DNA of 34,827 bases from Acidobacteriaceae bacterium (GCA_013361705.1 JABFXN010000409.1:1-34827), one strand, 5' to 3'. Positions 23,256-30,299 are shown, numbered from the stretch's first letter. The notes: generated by a model not told the origin, from the sequence alone. Numbers and translations are program-made.

Positions 23256-24026
23256 TCACTGTTTCACATTGAGCGCGACACTCGTCGCACCAAGAATCTC
23301 TTCCTGATGCGGCGTCTGTGCCAGCAGGACCAGGTGCTGCGCGCCGTGAGCAAGATGCAGGCTCGAAGGTAATGCCAGGCGCACACTCTGTTCACCGTCA
23401 TTGCGAACGGTCGTCACGGTCGTCATCAGCCGCGCCACCGAGACATGCGTGAGCGACCGGCCGGAGTTCTCGCCGCGAAGCACACTGGAGCGGTCCGTAT
23501 CGTCAGTGATCACGGCGACGATCTCTACAGGCTTCGCCTTCTCCAGACCCTGCACGGCGAACTTCAGATCGATCGCCTGCGGCTGTACGTTCGCAGAGGA
23601 GATCGTGACCTCTACGGTCTTCTTTGCCGCCTCGTGGTGCAGTGCATCCTGCAGGGCATGGCTGTCGCTGCCAAGCAACTGGATGTGGCCGTTCAATACA
23701 GCCTGCGGCGTATATGGCTGTCCGTCAGCGAGCCGTGCGGCATACTTCTCCTGGCGTGTCGTAAAGGCCTCCGCGGAGTACGGGTCCTTCCATCCCAGGC
23801 TGTTCCAGTAGGTCACATGCTCGCTGATGCCGATCACCAGTTGGCCATCCTGTGTCGTCCGGCCATGGACCTGCTGCAGCAACACATCCGCGGGAGGACA
23901 GCTGGAGCATCCCTCTGAGGTAAACAGCTCCAGCACGGCCACCTTCTGATTCTGGGGTGGGACCGGTGCGGCATCGCCGCGCAATGTGAGGAAAAGGCCG
24001 GCGGCAAGAAAGACTCGAGCATACAT
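23256..24026 (-). CDS. DUF1223 secreted thioredoxin-like protein
   Basis: This 256-residue protein has an N-terminal signal peptide (VFLAAGLFLTLRGDAA), so it acts in the periplasm. The DUF1223 signature is clear: VLELFTSEGCSSCPPAD with a CxxC pair (Cys40, Cys43), then YWNSLGWKDPYS and YTPQAVLNG. The first 130 residues have a thioredoxin-like fold in known structures; the remaining beta-rich domain has no assigned role. The redox-capable CSSC motif and its place between the bufferin operon and the DoxX-sigma operon suggest a job in copper or thiol handling with the bufferin, but this is inference. It ends 135 bp before bufA on the same strand, with a separate promoter in between. A nested hairpin element lies 15 bp upstream of its start; GGAGG precedes the ATG. 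Confidence 0.88.
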   Translation of the reverse strand: MYARVFLAAGLFLTLRGDAAPVPPQNQKVAVLELFTSEGCSSCPPADVLLQQVHGRTTQDGQLVIGISEHVTYWNSLGWKDPYSAEAFTTRQEKYAARLADGQPYTPQAVLNGHIQLLGSDSHALQDALHHEAAKKTVEVTISSANVQPQAIDLKFAVQGLEKAKPVEIVAVITDDTDRSSVLRGENSGRSLTHVSVARLMTTVTTVRNDGEQSVRLALPSSLHLAHGAQHLVLLAQTPHQEEILGATSVALNVKQ

Positions 24027-24040
24027 ACAACACCTCCATC

Positions 24041-24153
24041 AGAGCATTTTCCCTGTTGCTGGGTAGCCCGGAAGAGGAGTGCAGCGGCGTTTTCATTGCG
24101 GAAAACGCCCATAGATGCGCAAGCCCTACTCTACACCTACAGGGAAAATGCTC
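24041..24153. repeat. Nested-hairpin element, copy A
   Basis: The outer arms GAGCATTTTCCCTGT (24042-24056) and its perfect complement (24139-24153) enclose an inner perfect hairpin GGCGTTTTC/GAAAACGCC (24086-24109). Copy B, with the same plan and related sequence, is at 27589-27702. It lies between the DUF1223 gene and the ECF promoter. Confidence 0.8.
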
Positions 24154-24203
24154 AGGCGACTATCTGATGCCCGTCGCGGCAGGAACGTTACAAGTCGCAC
24201 CGG

Positions 24204-24232
24204 CTGTAACCTTTCGCGCTGTGTCTTCTCTA
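24204..24232 (+). promoter_or_regulatory. Putative ECF-sigma promoter of the doxX-sigma-antisigma operon
   Basis: CTGTAACC (24204-24211) is followed after 15 bp by TCTCTA (24227-24232), matching the bufferin promoter in boxes and spacing. It implies autoregulation of the sigma factor. Confidence 0.65.
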
Positions 24233-24281
24233 ACGGTGCGGAAAGGGCGGGCTGTACGACCTGCCTCCCACGGGATGGTTC

Positions 24282-24743
24282 ATGGAACCGCTACTTCGTC
24301 TCTATCGCAACGCCGCCGAAGCGCTCTCACGGCTGCAGTCTCCCATGCTGCTGGCTGTCCGCCTCTACTGGGGCTATCAGTTCGCGCAGACTGGCTGGGG
24401 CAAACTCCATCATCTTGCGCGCATTACCGACTTCTTTACCAGCCTGGGCATTCCCTTCCCCGGCCTGAATGCGCACTTTGTCGCCAGCCTGGAGTTCGCC
24501 GGCGGCATCCTGCTGATGCTTGGTTTACTGTCTCGTCCGGTCGCTTTGCTTCTCGCCGGCAACATGTTCGTTGCATACTTGACTGCAGACCGCGAAGCGC
24601 TGTTGGCCATCTTCTCGAATCCCGGCAAATTCTACGTTGCCGACCCATATACGTTTCTCTTCGCCTCCATCATGGTGCTGGTCTTCGGCCCAGGATGGTT
24701 CGCGATCGACACTATCATTCGCAGGAGGCTTGCGAGGCAGTAG
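24282..24743 (+). CDS. DoxX-family membrane protein (BufD-like)
   Basis: This is a 153-residue inner-membrane protein with four predicted helices (about 22-42, 62-85, 88-108 and 122-142). It has the DoxX pattern: LLAVRLYWGYQFAQTGWGKL, then FAGGILLMLGLLSRPVALLLAGNM. DoxX-type proteins are frequent neighbours of bufferin genes, where they are thought to help handle reducing equivalents or the product; their biochemistry is poorly defined. It is the first gene of an operon that continues 2 bp later with the ECF sigma factor. An ECF-type promoter lies 50 bp upstream. The long track ORF that starts at 24056 in another frame extends the sigma gene backward over this gene and is not real. Confidence 0.88.
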   Translation: MEPLLRLYRNAAEALSRLQSPMLLAVRLYWGYQFAQTGWGKLHHLARITDFFTSLGIPFPGLNAHFVASLEFAGGILLMLGLLSRPVALLLAGNMFVAYLTADREALLAIFSNPGKFYVADPYTFLFASIMVLVFGPGWFAIDTIIRRRLARQ

Positions 24744-24745
24744 CG

Positions 24746-25369
24746 ATGACGCTCCAGGAACAGCAGGGAGAAGCCGAGCTCATCGCCGCCATTCTGGCCG
24801 GCGAGACGCAGCTCTACCATGATCTGATCCGCCCCTATGAGCGGCCGGTTTATCTGCTGGCGCTCTCGTATATGAAGAACGAGACCGATGCCGAAGATGT
24901 TACGCAGGAAGCCTTCCTCAAGGCGTTTCGGCATCTCTCGTCCTTTCGGGCAGACGCCAAGTTCAGTACCTGGCTCATCAGCATTGCCCTGAACGAGGCC
25001 CGCGGCCGCCTTCGCCGCCAGACGGCAGCTCGTACTGAATCCCTGGACAAAGATCCCGACGAAGAAGGAGCGGTTTCGCCTGCCCTGCTGCGCGACTGGC
25101 GTGAGATCCCCTCGGAGGCGGTCGAGCGCGGCGAGATCCGCGATCTGCTGCGAAAAGCCGTCGAAACACTGCCGGAGATCTATCGCGAAGTATTTCTTCT
25201 GCGGGACGTGGAGGAGCTTAATATCAATGAAACCGCGGAGGCCCTGAACATCAGCGTCTCTGCCGTGAAGGTCAGGCTGCACCGCGCGCGGCTGATGTTG
25301 CAGAAGTATCTCGCGCCGCAGTTGAAGTCGGTGACGAAGCCGAAAAGGAGGTGGTTCGCGTGGTCATAG
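24746..25369 (+). CDS. ECF-family RNA polymerase sigma factor
   Basis: This 207-residue protein has a complete two-domain ECF sigma factor. Region 2 (about residues 22-90) has the DAEDVTQEAFLKAFRHLSSF core with FSTWLISIALNEARGRLRR for -10 recognition. Region 4 (about 140-195) reads LPEIYREVFLLRDVEELNIN, then ETAEALNISVSAVKVRLHRAR for -35 binding. The ATG at 24746 lies just after the DoxX stop codon with GAGG nine bases upstream; the track start at 24056 is a backward extension. It overlaps a zinc-finger anti-sigma gene. The two CTGTAACC-N15-TCTC elements in front of this operon and of bufA are its probable targets, which would make it the local switch for bufferin production. The signal, perhaps copper or oxidative stress, is not visible from sequence. 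Confidence 0.93.
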   Translation: MTLQEQQGEAELIAAILAGETQLYHDLIRPYERPVYLLALSYMKNETDAEDVTQEAFLKAFRHLSSFRADAKFSTWLISIALNEARGRLRRQTAARTESLDKDPDEEGAVSPALLRDWREIPSEAVERGEIRDLLRKAVETLPEIYREVFLLRDVEELNINETAEALNISVSAVKVRLHRARLMLQKYLAPQLKSVTKPKRRWFAWS

Positions 25370-25608
25370 AATGCAAACACGTCTGGACCTACATCTCCGA
25401 TTACCTTGATGGAACACTCTCTGAGGAGATTCGCGTGACTGTCCAGAAGCATCTCGAACACTGCGAGCTCTGCTCGGCGATCCTGGACTCGACGCGCAAT
25501 ATCCTTGTGCTAACGGCGGATGACCGTGTCTTTGAGCTGCCGGTCGGCTTCAGTGAGCGTCTGCATCAGCGGCTGGAAGAAGAGCTTAAGCAGAAGAAGG
25601 GCTCGTGA
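25360..25608 (+). CDS. Zinc-finger anti-sigma factor (zf-HC2), soluble
   Basis: This 82-residue protein starts with a putative zinc-finger anti-sigma domain: CKHVWTYISDYLDGTL, then HLEHCELC, giving Cys5 and the HX3CX2C trio His31, Cys35 and Cys38. Such domains bind and silence an ECF sigma factor, and the zinc-bound cysteines can make release redox- or metal-sensitive. There is no membrane segment, so it is a cytoplasmic anti-sigma, and the C-terminus is a short charged helix. The track places the start at GTG 25351, but the AAGGAGGT ribosome site at 25344-25352 fits the GTG at 25360, seven bases further on. The gene overlaps the sigma stop codon by 10 bp, so the pair is translated in fixed ratio. 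Confidence 0.87.
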   Translation: MVIECKHVWTYISDYLDGTLSEEIRVTVQKHLEHCELCSAILDSTRNILVLTADDRVFELPVGFSERLHQRLEEELKQKKGS

Positions 25609-25616
25609 GGGCGGGC

Positions 25617-25800
25617 TGCCTTTTGTTTGTCATTTCGTAGCGATAGCGGAGAAATCTGCTTTTGAAGCTGTACCTCAGCGGCTAAAAGCCGCGCAATTTT
25701 AGAGCCTGTGCGGGACGGCTGAAGCCGTCCCCTTAAGCAAAACCATTCGCGCTCCCGCGCGAACGTCCCATGTCCCCGAGGGACATGGGGCACCCGATTC
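25617..25800. repeat. Composite block of interspersed palindromes
   Basis: In order it holds a TGTCATTTCG element (25628), a CAGCGGCTAAAAGCCGC hairpin, the hairpin GGGACGGCTGAAGCCGTCCC (25712-25731), CTTAAGCAA, and the hairpin CCCATGTCCC-CGA-GGGACATGGG (25767-25789) ending in GGCACCC. The first part is repeated at 30827-30930. It lies between convergent genes, and no gene is seen in 25609-25875. Confidence 0.85.
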
Positions 25801-25832
25801 AGGCCTCACCGGAGAGCTAAGGCGCCTTGCCC

Positions 25833-25874
25833 AACTAGCAACTAGGAACCAGCAACCAGGAACCAGCAACTGCT
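25833..25874. repeat. 14-bp tandem repeat, three units
   Basis: AACTAGCAACTAGG, AACCAGCAACCAGG and AACCAGCAACTGCT follow each other directly, the last being diverged. They abut the stop codon of the next minus-strand gene. Confidence 0.7.
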
Positions 25875-25875
25875 T

Positions 25876-26295
25876 TTACGGGACGTGGTGAATGATGTGG
25901 TGCGTTGCAGCCTCGGCGGTCACCAGCACCAGCGTCACCACTGCCAGTGCGATCTGAAAGCGTTCCGACCACAGCGTCTTCGATGTCGGCGGTGTGATGC
26001 GCCACTGGGATGCCGGCCGATCGCGCAGTGATCTAATCCTCCAGATCACGTAGAGATTCACCAGCGAGCCTACGACCGCGATGATCATCATCGGGATGCG
26101 GATCGCATCCTGGTGAAAGCCTGTCGCCGGATGATGGACTCCAGCCGCGGCCGCCAGGGCACTGAGGCCGATCACGACACGTACCCCGCTGATTGCCATC
26201 ACCGCCGTGCATGCACTCTGCAGCACAATGAAGCCAAAGCTGGTCAGCGTTACCAGCCAGTTCGGTTTCGCCTGCTTTTCTATCTCAACCGACAC
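25876..26295 (-). CDS. Small inner-membrane protein of unknown function
   Basis: The product is about 139 residues with four likely membrane helices (near residues 12-34, 35-55, 68-90 and 110-130) and a His-rich C-terminal end (THHIIHHVP). I do not recognise the family. The track begins at a TTG (26331), but GGAGGG lies just before the GTG at 26295, making that a better start. It follows the AmpH-type gene by 54 bp on the same strand and probably shares its transcript, so a cell-envelope role is possible but not shown. Its stop codon touches a 14-bp tandem repeat. Confidence 0.6.
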   Translation of the reverse strand: MSVEIEKQAKPNWLVTLTSFGFIVLQSACTAVMAISGVRVVIGLSALAAAAGVHHPATGFHQDAIRIPMMIIAVVGSLVNLYVIWRIRSLRDRPASQWRITPPTSKTLWSERFQIALAVVTLVLVTAEAATHHIIHHVP

Positions 26296-26349
26296 ACGTC
26301 CCTCCGGCCTCTTTATCGTACCCGTTCGCAATCCGGCAGAGATGAAGAC

Positions 26350-27585
26350 CTAGTGTCTGCGGCGGCGAGGCGCCGGCTTTGCCACGTGGTGCACAGCCCT
26401 CTTTATAACCGGCGGCGGAGGCGGTAACGGCGGCAGGCCCGCCATGGCGAGCAGCAGATCGTTCGCGCCGTAGAAAAGATTGAAGCCCGTACCTACCGGG
26501 CCATCGGTTGCAGCGAGAAATACAGCGGTATGGTGCGCCTGATTGATAGCGATGTAGGTCCGAAAGCCGGCGCCACCGCCGGTCTTCTGGACAATGTGCG
26601 ATGGATCGCCGGCAGGAAGAAGATGAATCCATCCCAGTCCCACGCCGCTGGGTATACCGGCGTGATCCAGGCCGACCTGGCGCACAAGTTTCTCCGGCGG
26701 GAAGTAGACGTCCTGCGCAGCCTTATCCTGAGCCGGCATCCCGTTATCTCCGCTACGGAGCAGATACTTCAGCCAGATCGCCATGTCGGTCGCGGTGGAA
26801 TAAAGGCCGGAGCTGCCCGCGGTATTCTCCGTCACCGTGCATGGACCTTCATCATGCGCGCTGGCCAGCAGCTTGCTGCACTGGACATTGTTCGGAAAGA
26901 AGGTGGTGTTGACCATGTGCAGAGGATTCAGCGTACGTTCCGCCAGCAGCGAGGCGTACTGCTTATGTGTTGCGGACGACAACGCATCACTCAGCAGATC
27001 GAAGCCCACGTTCGAATAGAGCGCCGACGAGCCAGGAGCGTTATGCAGCCGCTGCTTCGGCAGCCAGCGCCAGCGGGTCTTGTAATCCGGATAGGTAAAG
27101 TGCGGCGTATGGGGCGGAGCGCCGGCAATCTCCCGCGACAGTCCGGCGGTGTGCGTTGCCAGGTCAACCAGCGTAATGGGAGAGTCACCACGCGTCGGTA
27201 CGACTGTCCGCTTCGGGGCGTACTGCTGCAGCGGATCGTCCAGACGGACCACTCTGTCCGTTGCCAGCTTGCTGAGCACATCTGTCGTGAAGATCTTCGT
27301 CAACGAGCAGAGCCGCAGCACTGAATCCTGTGCGGGAAGCTGATGCGACCCTGGAGCTGTCTCACCGTAGCCATGAAAGAAGACCTGGTTGTCGCGCACC
27401 ACGACCAGAACCATCCCTACCGAGCCGGAAAGAACGAACAGATCCTGGCCCATCTCTTCCGCGTTCTGCAGGGAGGGTAACGCCGGCGGGGCTGACGCTG
27501 CTTTTGCCGAGGCAGAAGGGACACCGCAGAGAGACAACAAGACAGGCAGTAGATACCGCAGACGTGCGCGACGCATGATTTCCAT
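26350..27585 (-). CDS. ampH: AmpH-type D-alanyl-D-alanine carboxypeptidase/endopeptidase (serine beta-lactamase fold)
   Basis: This 411-residue periplasmic enzyme has a signal peptide (YLLPVLLSLCGVPSASA). The class C beta-lactamase/penicillin-binding motifs are complete: SLTK (Ser94 and Lys97), YSN (Tyr191-Asn193) and KTGG near residue 326. The overall pattern follows E. coli AmpH closely from memory (YGETAPGS, PITLVDLATHTAGL, QKTGGGAGF), so a role in trimming peptidoglycan peptides is more likely than antibiotic resistance. The C-terminus adds a low-complexity tail (LPPPPPV, then PRRRRH) not present in the E. coli protein. The 5' side is unusual: a nested-hairpin element starts four bases upstream and supplies the AGGAG for the ATG at 27585; an internal ATG at 27576 is also possible. 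Confidence 0.87.
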   Translation of the reverse strand: MEIMRRARLRYLLPVLLSLCGVPSASAKAASAPPALPSLQNAEEMGQDLFVLSGSVGMVLVVVRDNQVFFHGYGETAPGSHQLPAQDSVLRLCSLTKIFTTDVLSKLATDRVVRLDDPLQQYAPKRTVVPTRGDSPITLVDLATHTAGLSREIAGAPPHTPHFTYPDYKTRWRWLPKQRLHNAPGSSALYSNVGFDLLSDALSSATHKQYASLLAERTLNPLHMVNTTFFPNNVQCSKLLASAHDEGPCTVTENTAGSSGLYSTATDMAIWLKYLLRSGDNGMPAQDKAAQDVYFPPEKLVRQVGLDHAGIPSGVGLGWIHLLPAGDPSHIVQKTGGGAGFRTYIAINQAHHTAVFLAATDGPVGTGFNLFYGANDLLLAMAGLPPLPPPPPVIKRAVHHVAKPAPRRRRH

Positions 27586-27588
27586 CTA

Positions 27589-27702
27589 AGAGCAATTCTC
27601 CTAATACTGTAGCCTTGGAGAGATCTGCGAATGCCGTTTTCTTCGCCGGAAAACGGCGCAAACAGTCAAAACTCCGCTCTTCTCCATTAGGAGAAATGCT
27701 CT
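27589..27702. repeat. Nested-hairpin element, copy B
   Basis: The outer arms AGAGCAATTCTCCTAAT (27589-27605) and its complement (27686-27702) differ at one of 17 positions. The inner hairpin GCCGTTTTC/GAAAACGGC (27633-27641 and 27649-27657) is perfect. It shares its plan with copy A at 24041-24153 and lies directly 5' of the AmpH-type gene. Confidence 0.8.
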
Positions 27703-27843
27703 CATCCGCAGAGTACAAAAAAGGCGCGGCCCGCGGTGCGGAAAATTGCGGTTTTTCGGGAATGTCTCCAACAAGATACCGCGGCATACCGCGCATCGGG
27801 CCGGGATTATCTCCGCAACTCTCCAGAGCATAAAGGGTTATCT

Positions 27844-27861
27844 GACACTATACTGAGTGTC
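27844..27861 (+). promoter_or_regulatory. Inverted repeat overlapping a -10 box before the histidine kinase
   Basis: GACACTATACTGAGTGTC has perfect 6-bp arms (GACACT/AGTGTC). TATACT, a good -10 box, lies inside it at 27849-27854. It sits 27 bp before the kinase start and may be an operator. Confidence 0.5.
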
Positions 27862-27887
27862 GATCAAGCACGAGGAGCACGAAACCC

Positions 27888-29819
27888 TTGTTGAGTCAGA
27901 CTGAAGGTTCCTCGAAAAGCGAAACTCAATGGCCATTTGCCGATAGCGTTATGGCAGAGGCGATTCGCGCCTTTGACTGGTCTTCGACCGAGCTCGGTCC
28001 TATCGACACCTGGCCGGCCGGCCTTCTTTTCGCCATCGACATGATGCTTGGCTGCGCCTTTCCGGCGACGCTGCAATGGGGACCCAACCTCATTCTGTTC
28101 TATAACGACGCATATATTCCCCTGACCGGCACGCATCATCCGTACGCACTGGGACAACCGCTGCTGTCGACCTTTCCCGAGATCGCCGCAATTTATCCAC
28201 CATTCGCTCAGCGTATATGGAATGGGGAACGCATCGTGCTGGAAGATCAGCTCTTCCAGTACACCCGCAACGGTGTCTCCGAAGACCGGTGGTTCAATCT
28301 CTCCTACAGCCCTGTTCATGATCGCGATGGAAGTGTCTGCGGCATCCTTACCGTCGGTCTGGAGACTACCAGGAAGGTGCTGGCGGAGCTGGAGCGCTCC
28401 ACAGCCGACACGCGACTGAAGCGCGTTCTGGAGACCGATGCCGTTGGTGTTATCTTCTTCGACTACACCGGGACCGTCGTTGACGCCAACGATGTCTTCC
28501 TCCGCATGGTCGGTTACTCCAGGGCCGAGATCGAAACCCGGACCGTTACCTGGCGCACCATGACTCCGCCGGAGTGGGTGAAGGTAAGTGAAGAGCAGAT
28601 GCTGAAGTTCGAACAGACCGGACGCATTGGCCCCTACGAAAAGGAGTACATCCTGAAGGACGGCAGCCGGCGATGGATGCTGTTCACCGGACGCGACCTT
28701 GGCGGCGACCGCATCGTGGAGTACGCCATCGACATCACCCGCCGCAAACAGGCGGAAGCGACCTCGCAGGCCATGGAAGAACGCTTCCGCGCCCTGGTCG
28801 AAGCGAGCTCCGATGTGATCTATCGCATGAGCCCCGACTGGCAGGAGATGCGGCAGCTTCAGGGGCGAGACTTTCTTTCGGAAACCGCAGAGCCGGAGAA
28901 AATCTGGCTGGAGAAGTACATCCATCCGGAAGACCAGGCCTTCGTTTGGGCATCGATCCAGGACGCCATCACACACCAGAAGACCTTTCACTTAGAACAC
29001 CGTGTCCTCCAGGCCGATGGAACCATCGGTTGGACCTTTTCGCGCGCGGTCCCGCTGCGCAACAAAGATGGGGAGATCATCGAGTGGTTCGGCGCCGCCA
29101 GCGACGTCACCGCGCGGAAACGGGCTGAAGAGGCACTGCTCCGCAGCGAGAAGCTGGCGACACTCGGCCGCCTGGTGGCCTCGATCGCACACGAGATCAA
29201 CAATCCTCTTGAAGCGATGTCGAACCTTATCTACCTGGCGCATCGCAGCGAAGGTCTTCCCGAAGAAGCCCAGGAGTTGCTGAAACTGGCCGATGCTGAG
29301 TTGAAGCGCATTGCGCATATCACCCGGCAGTCACTCGGCTTCTATCGGGAATCCAACGTTCCGTCCGACATCTCGGTGACGCAATTGCTGGAGTCGTCCA
29401 TCGACCTGCTCCGAGGAAAGATCAACACCCGGCACGCGATGATCGACTGCCGCTGGAAGGATGACATTACCGTCAAGGCCGTTGCCGGCGAGTTGCGGCA
29501 AGTCTTCTCCAATCTGTTGGCGAACGCTCTGGACGCTCTTGAAACAGGCGGGCAGATCACTATCCGGGCAAAGCGTCACCTCGGGAAAGACGGCGCTTAT
29601 GTCAGGATCCTTTTCCTCGACAGCGGGCGAGGCATTCCGCTGGAGACACAGCACAAGATCTTCGATCCCTTCTTCAGTACGAAGGGAAATCTCGGTACGG
29701 GTCTTGGCCTGTGGGTGACGAAGCAGATTGTCGACAAGCATCACGGATCGATTCGTGTGCGGAGTCGCATTCTGCCGCCAACGACCGGAACGGCGTTTCA
29801 GATCACGCTGCCTGCGTAA
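27888..29819 (+). CDS. Multi-PAS hybrid-free sensor histidine kinase
   Basis: This 643-residue soluble kinase has no membrane segment. Three PAS domains are visible: about 25-160 (ELGPIDTWPAGLLFAIDMML, then LFYNDAY), 175-290 and 295-412, each ending in a DITRRK or DVTARK linker. The dimerisation/phosphorylation domain follows with His435 in SIAHEINNPLEAM. The ATPase domain (about 525-640) shows NLLANALDAL, DSGRGI, FDPFFSTK and GTGLGL boxes. It phosphorylates itself in response to a cytoplasmic signal and then a response regulator, none of which is in the window. The start is a TTG at 27888 supported by GAGGAG ten bases upstream; the first ATG (27951) has no ribosome site and would cut the first PAS domain. 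Confidence 0.92.
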   Translation: MLSQTEGSSKSETQWPFADSVMAEAIRAFDWSSTELGPIDTWPAGLLFAIDMMLGCAFPATLQWGPNLILFYNDAYIPLTGTHHPYALGQPLLSTFPEIAAIYPPFAQRIWNGERIVLEDQLFQYTRNGVSEDRWFNLSYSPVHDRDGSVCGILTVGLETTRKVLAELERSTADTRLKRVLETDAVGVIFFDYTGTVVDANDVFLRMVGYSRAEIETRTVTWRTMTPPEWVKVSEEQMLKFEQTGRIGPYEKEYILKDGSRRWMLFTGRDLGGDRIVEYAIDITRRKQAEATSQAMEERFRALVEASSDVIYRMSPDWQEMRQLQGRDFLSETAEPEKIWLEKYIHPEDQAFVWASIQDAITHQKTFHLEHRVLQADGTIGWTFSRAVPLRNKDGEIIEWFGAASDVTARKRAEEALLRSEKLATLGRLVASIAHEINNPLEAMSNLIYLAHRSEGLPEEAQELLKLADAELKRIAHITRQSLGFYRESNVPSDISVTQLLESSIDLLRGKINTRHAMIDCRWKDDITVKAVAGELRQVFSNLLANALDALETGGQITIRAKRHLGKDGAYVRILFLDSGRGIPLETQHKIFDPFFSTKGNLGTGLGLWVTKQIVDKHHGSIRVRSRILPPTTGTAFQITLPA

Positions 29820-29883
29820 GATACATGGCTTTGTCGCGGAGCGTGACCAAAGACCACGACTCTCGAATCGCAGTCGATGAAAG

Positions 29884-30207
29884 TTAGAGTTCGGATGGTT
29901 CGTCGCGAAAATATCGGATAAAACACCCAGTGACATAAAACAGAAGAGCGTAGAGAATTCCGGACACGAAAAAGCTACAGAATAGGAACAATTTCCAATT
30001 ACCCGCGGGGTGCTCCCATCCCAGCCATGAGAGAATTTTCACCCCCGGGAACGAGACCGCGATCTGAAAGAAAAATCTCAGCAAGTCCCAGCCATTGAAA
30101 AAACCCTCATGGGGACCGGAGCTGTGGATTTGGGAGGAGAACCATGCCGCCATACAGAGCAATCCGGAGATGGTACACGACACCGCTGCTATGGAACGAT
30201 TTTCCAT
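29884..30207 (-). CDS. Small membrane protein of unknown function
   Basis: The product is 107 residues with three likely membrane helices (near residues 7-25, 38-58 and 75-98). The family is not recognised. The ATG at 30207 is preferred to the track start at 30297, because the longer form would run through the terminator hairpin at 30260-30282. Codon use is less G+C-rich than that of its neighbours, with many AAA, TTT and AAT codons, which could mean recent acquisition or weak expression. It may be a real gene of narrow distribution; confidence is moderate. Confidence 0.5.
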   Translation of the reverse strand: MENRSIAAVSCTISGLLCMAAWFSSQIHSSGPHEGFFNGWDLLRFFFQIAVSFPGVKILSWLGWEHPAGNWKLFLFCSFFVSGILYALLFYVTGCFIRYFRDEPSEL

Positions 30208-30259
30208 GTGCGCCGAAGTATAGGGAAAGCCGCTAACCGGCACAATCTTTAAATCAAAA

Positions 30260-30282
30260 GCCGGTCTGCAATGCAGACCGGC
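30260..30282. terminator. Terminator hairpin after the TlpA-like gene
   Basis: GCCGGTCTGC and GCAGACCGGC form a perfect 10-bp stem with a 3-nt loop. AAAA lies on one side and TTTG on the other, so it can work in both directions. It starts 18 bp past the stop codon of the minus-strand gene. Confidence 0.85.
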
Positions 30283-30299
30283 TTTGTTCTTGTACAAAG

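Noticed and set aside
24056-24745. N-terminal extension of the sigma-factor ORF
   Set aside because: It runs in another frame over the DoxX gene and through the ECF promoter and hairpin element. The ATG at 24746 has a ribosome site and begins a normal-length ECF sigma.
26350-27585. AmpC-type antibiotic-resistance beta-lactamase
   Set aside because: The motif pattern follows AmpH, a peptidoglycan enzyme, through the whole chain. Resistance activity cannot be claimed from sequence.
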